Shown piece by piece: positions 5,216 to 5,308 of a stretch of 5,308 nucleotides of DNA. The stretch is from positions 1 through 5,308 of the forward strand of contig DAOUSQ010000087.1 of NCBI GenBank assembly GCA_030627145.1, written 5' to 3'. A program made the translations under genes and the position numbers. Numbering within the stretch: position 1 is the first letter of the stretch; every line of letters begins with the position of its first letter. This DNA is from Syntrophomonadaceae bacterium (lineage in GTDB: Bacteria; Bacillota_B; Syntrophomonadia; Syntrophomonadales; Syntrophomonadaceae). Below the pieces are notes generated by a model that was given only the letters and a program-made list of their open reading frames with translations, was not told where the DNA came from and ran no database searches.

Positions 5216-5308
5216 ATATTTCAATCATAACTAAACTGAAATAAATTTATTTTAAGAATGAATAAATTATTAGGTATTTGTACTATACAAATGTGATTCC
5301 ACTGCGAA
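5216..5308. other. AT-rich non-coding tail with two short palindromes
   Basis: The last 93 bases hold no coding frame. AATAAATTTATT (5240-5251) is a perfect 12-bp palindrome, and the near-copy AATAAATTATT follows at 5261-5271. ATTTGTA (5276-5282) and TACAAAT (5286-5292) form a perfect 7-bp inverted repeat around CTA. This could be an operator-like site for a gene beyond the right edge, but in such AT-rich DNA chance is a fair explanation. Confidence 0.4.

Overview
The window is AT-rich bacterial DNA with strong AAAGGAGG-type ribosome binding sites, A/T-rich third codon positions and every supported gene on the + strand. Together with the protein families seen, this suggests an anaerobic member of the Bacillota (Clostridia or Halanaerobiia). 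This is inferred from style; nothing in the window names the species.

Region 1 (1-1580) is the right-hand part of a mobile element. It holds two translationally overlapping tyrosine recombinases. The first is cut by the window edge and the second is complete. Their motifs and coupled arrangement resemble the second and third recombinases of three-recombinase ('RIT'-type) elements. Region 2 (about 1559-2303) holds a GTG-started, membrane-anchored NERD-domain protein. It has its own candidate extended -10 promoter, lying inside the tail of the last recombinase gene.

Region 3 (2304-2628) is about 325 bases without a gene. It is rich in small DNA/RNA structures: a two-part hairpin, a perfect 13-bp inverted repeat, a 12-bp tandem repeat and a REP-like palindrome. 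Region 4 (2629-4863) is a compact two-gene operon closed by an intrinsic terminator. It encodes a long-form NfeD (a ClpP/SppA-like membrane serine protease with an NfeD OB-fold) and a stomatin-type SPFH protein (slipin). This is a classic conserved pair, in which the protease is thought to act on the stomatin partner to control membrane-microdomain assemblies.

Region 5 (about 4865-5215) is an open frame without a convincing start. It looks like a truncated, internally deleted remnant of a nitrogenase-component-1-like protein, and it begins right at the operon's terminator. The last 93 bases are non-coding and AT-rich, with two short palindromes.

I do not see a convincing new multi-gene system. 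The points most worth a second look are the recombinase element beside a membrane NERD protein, the cluster of palindromes before nfeD, and the nitrogenase-like remnant.
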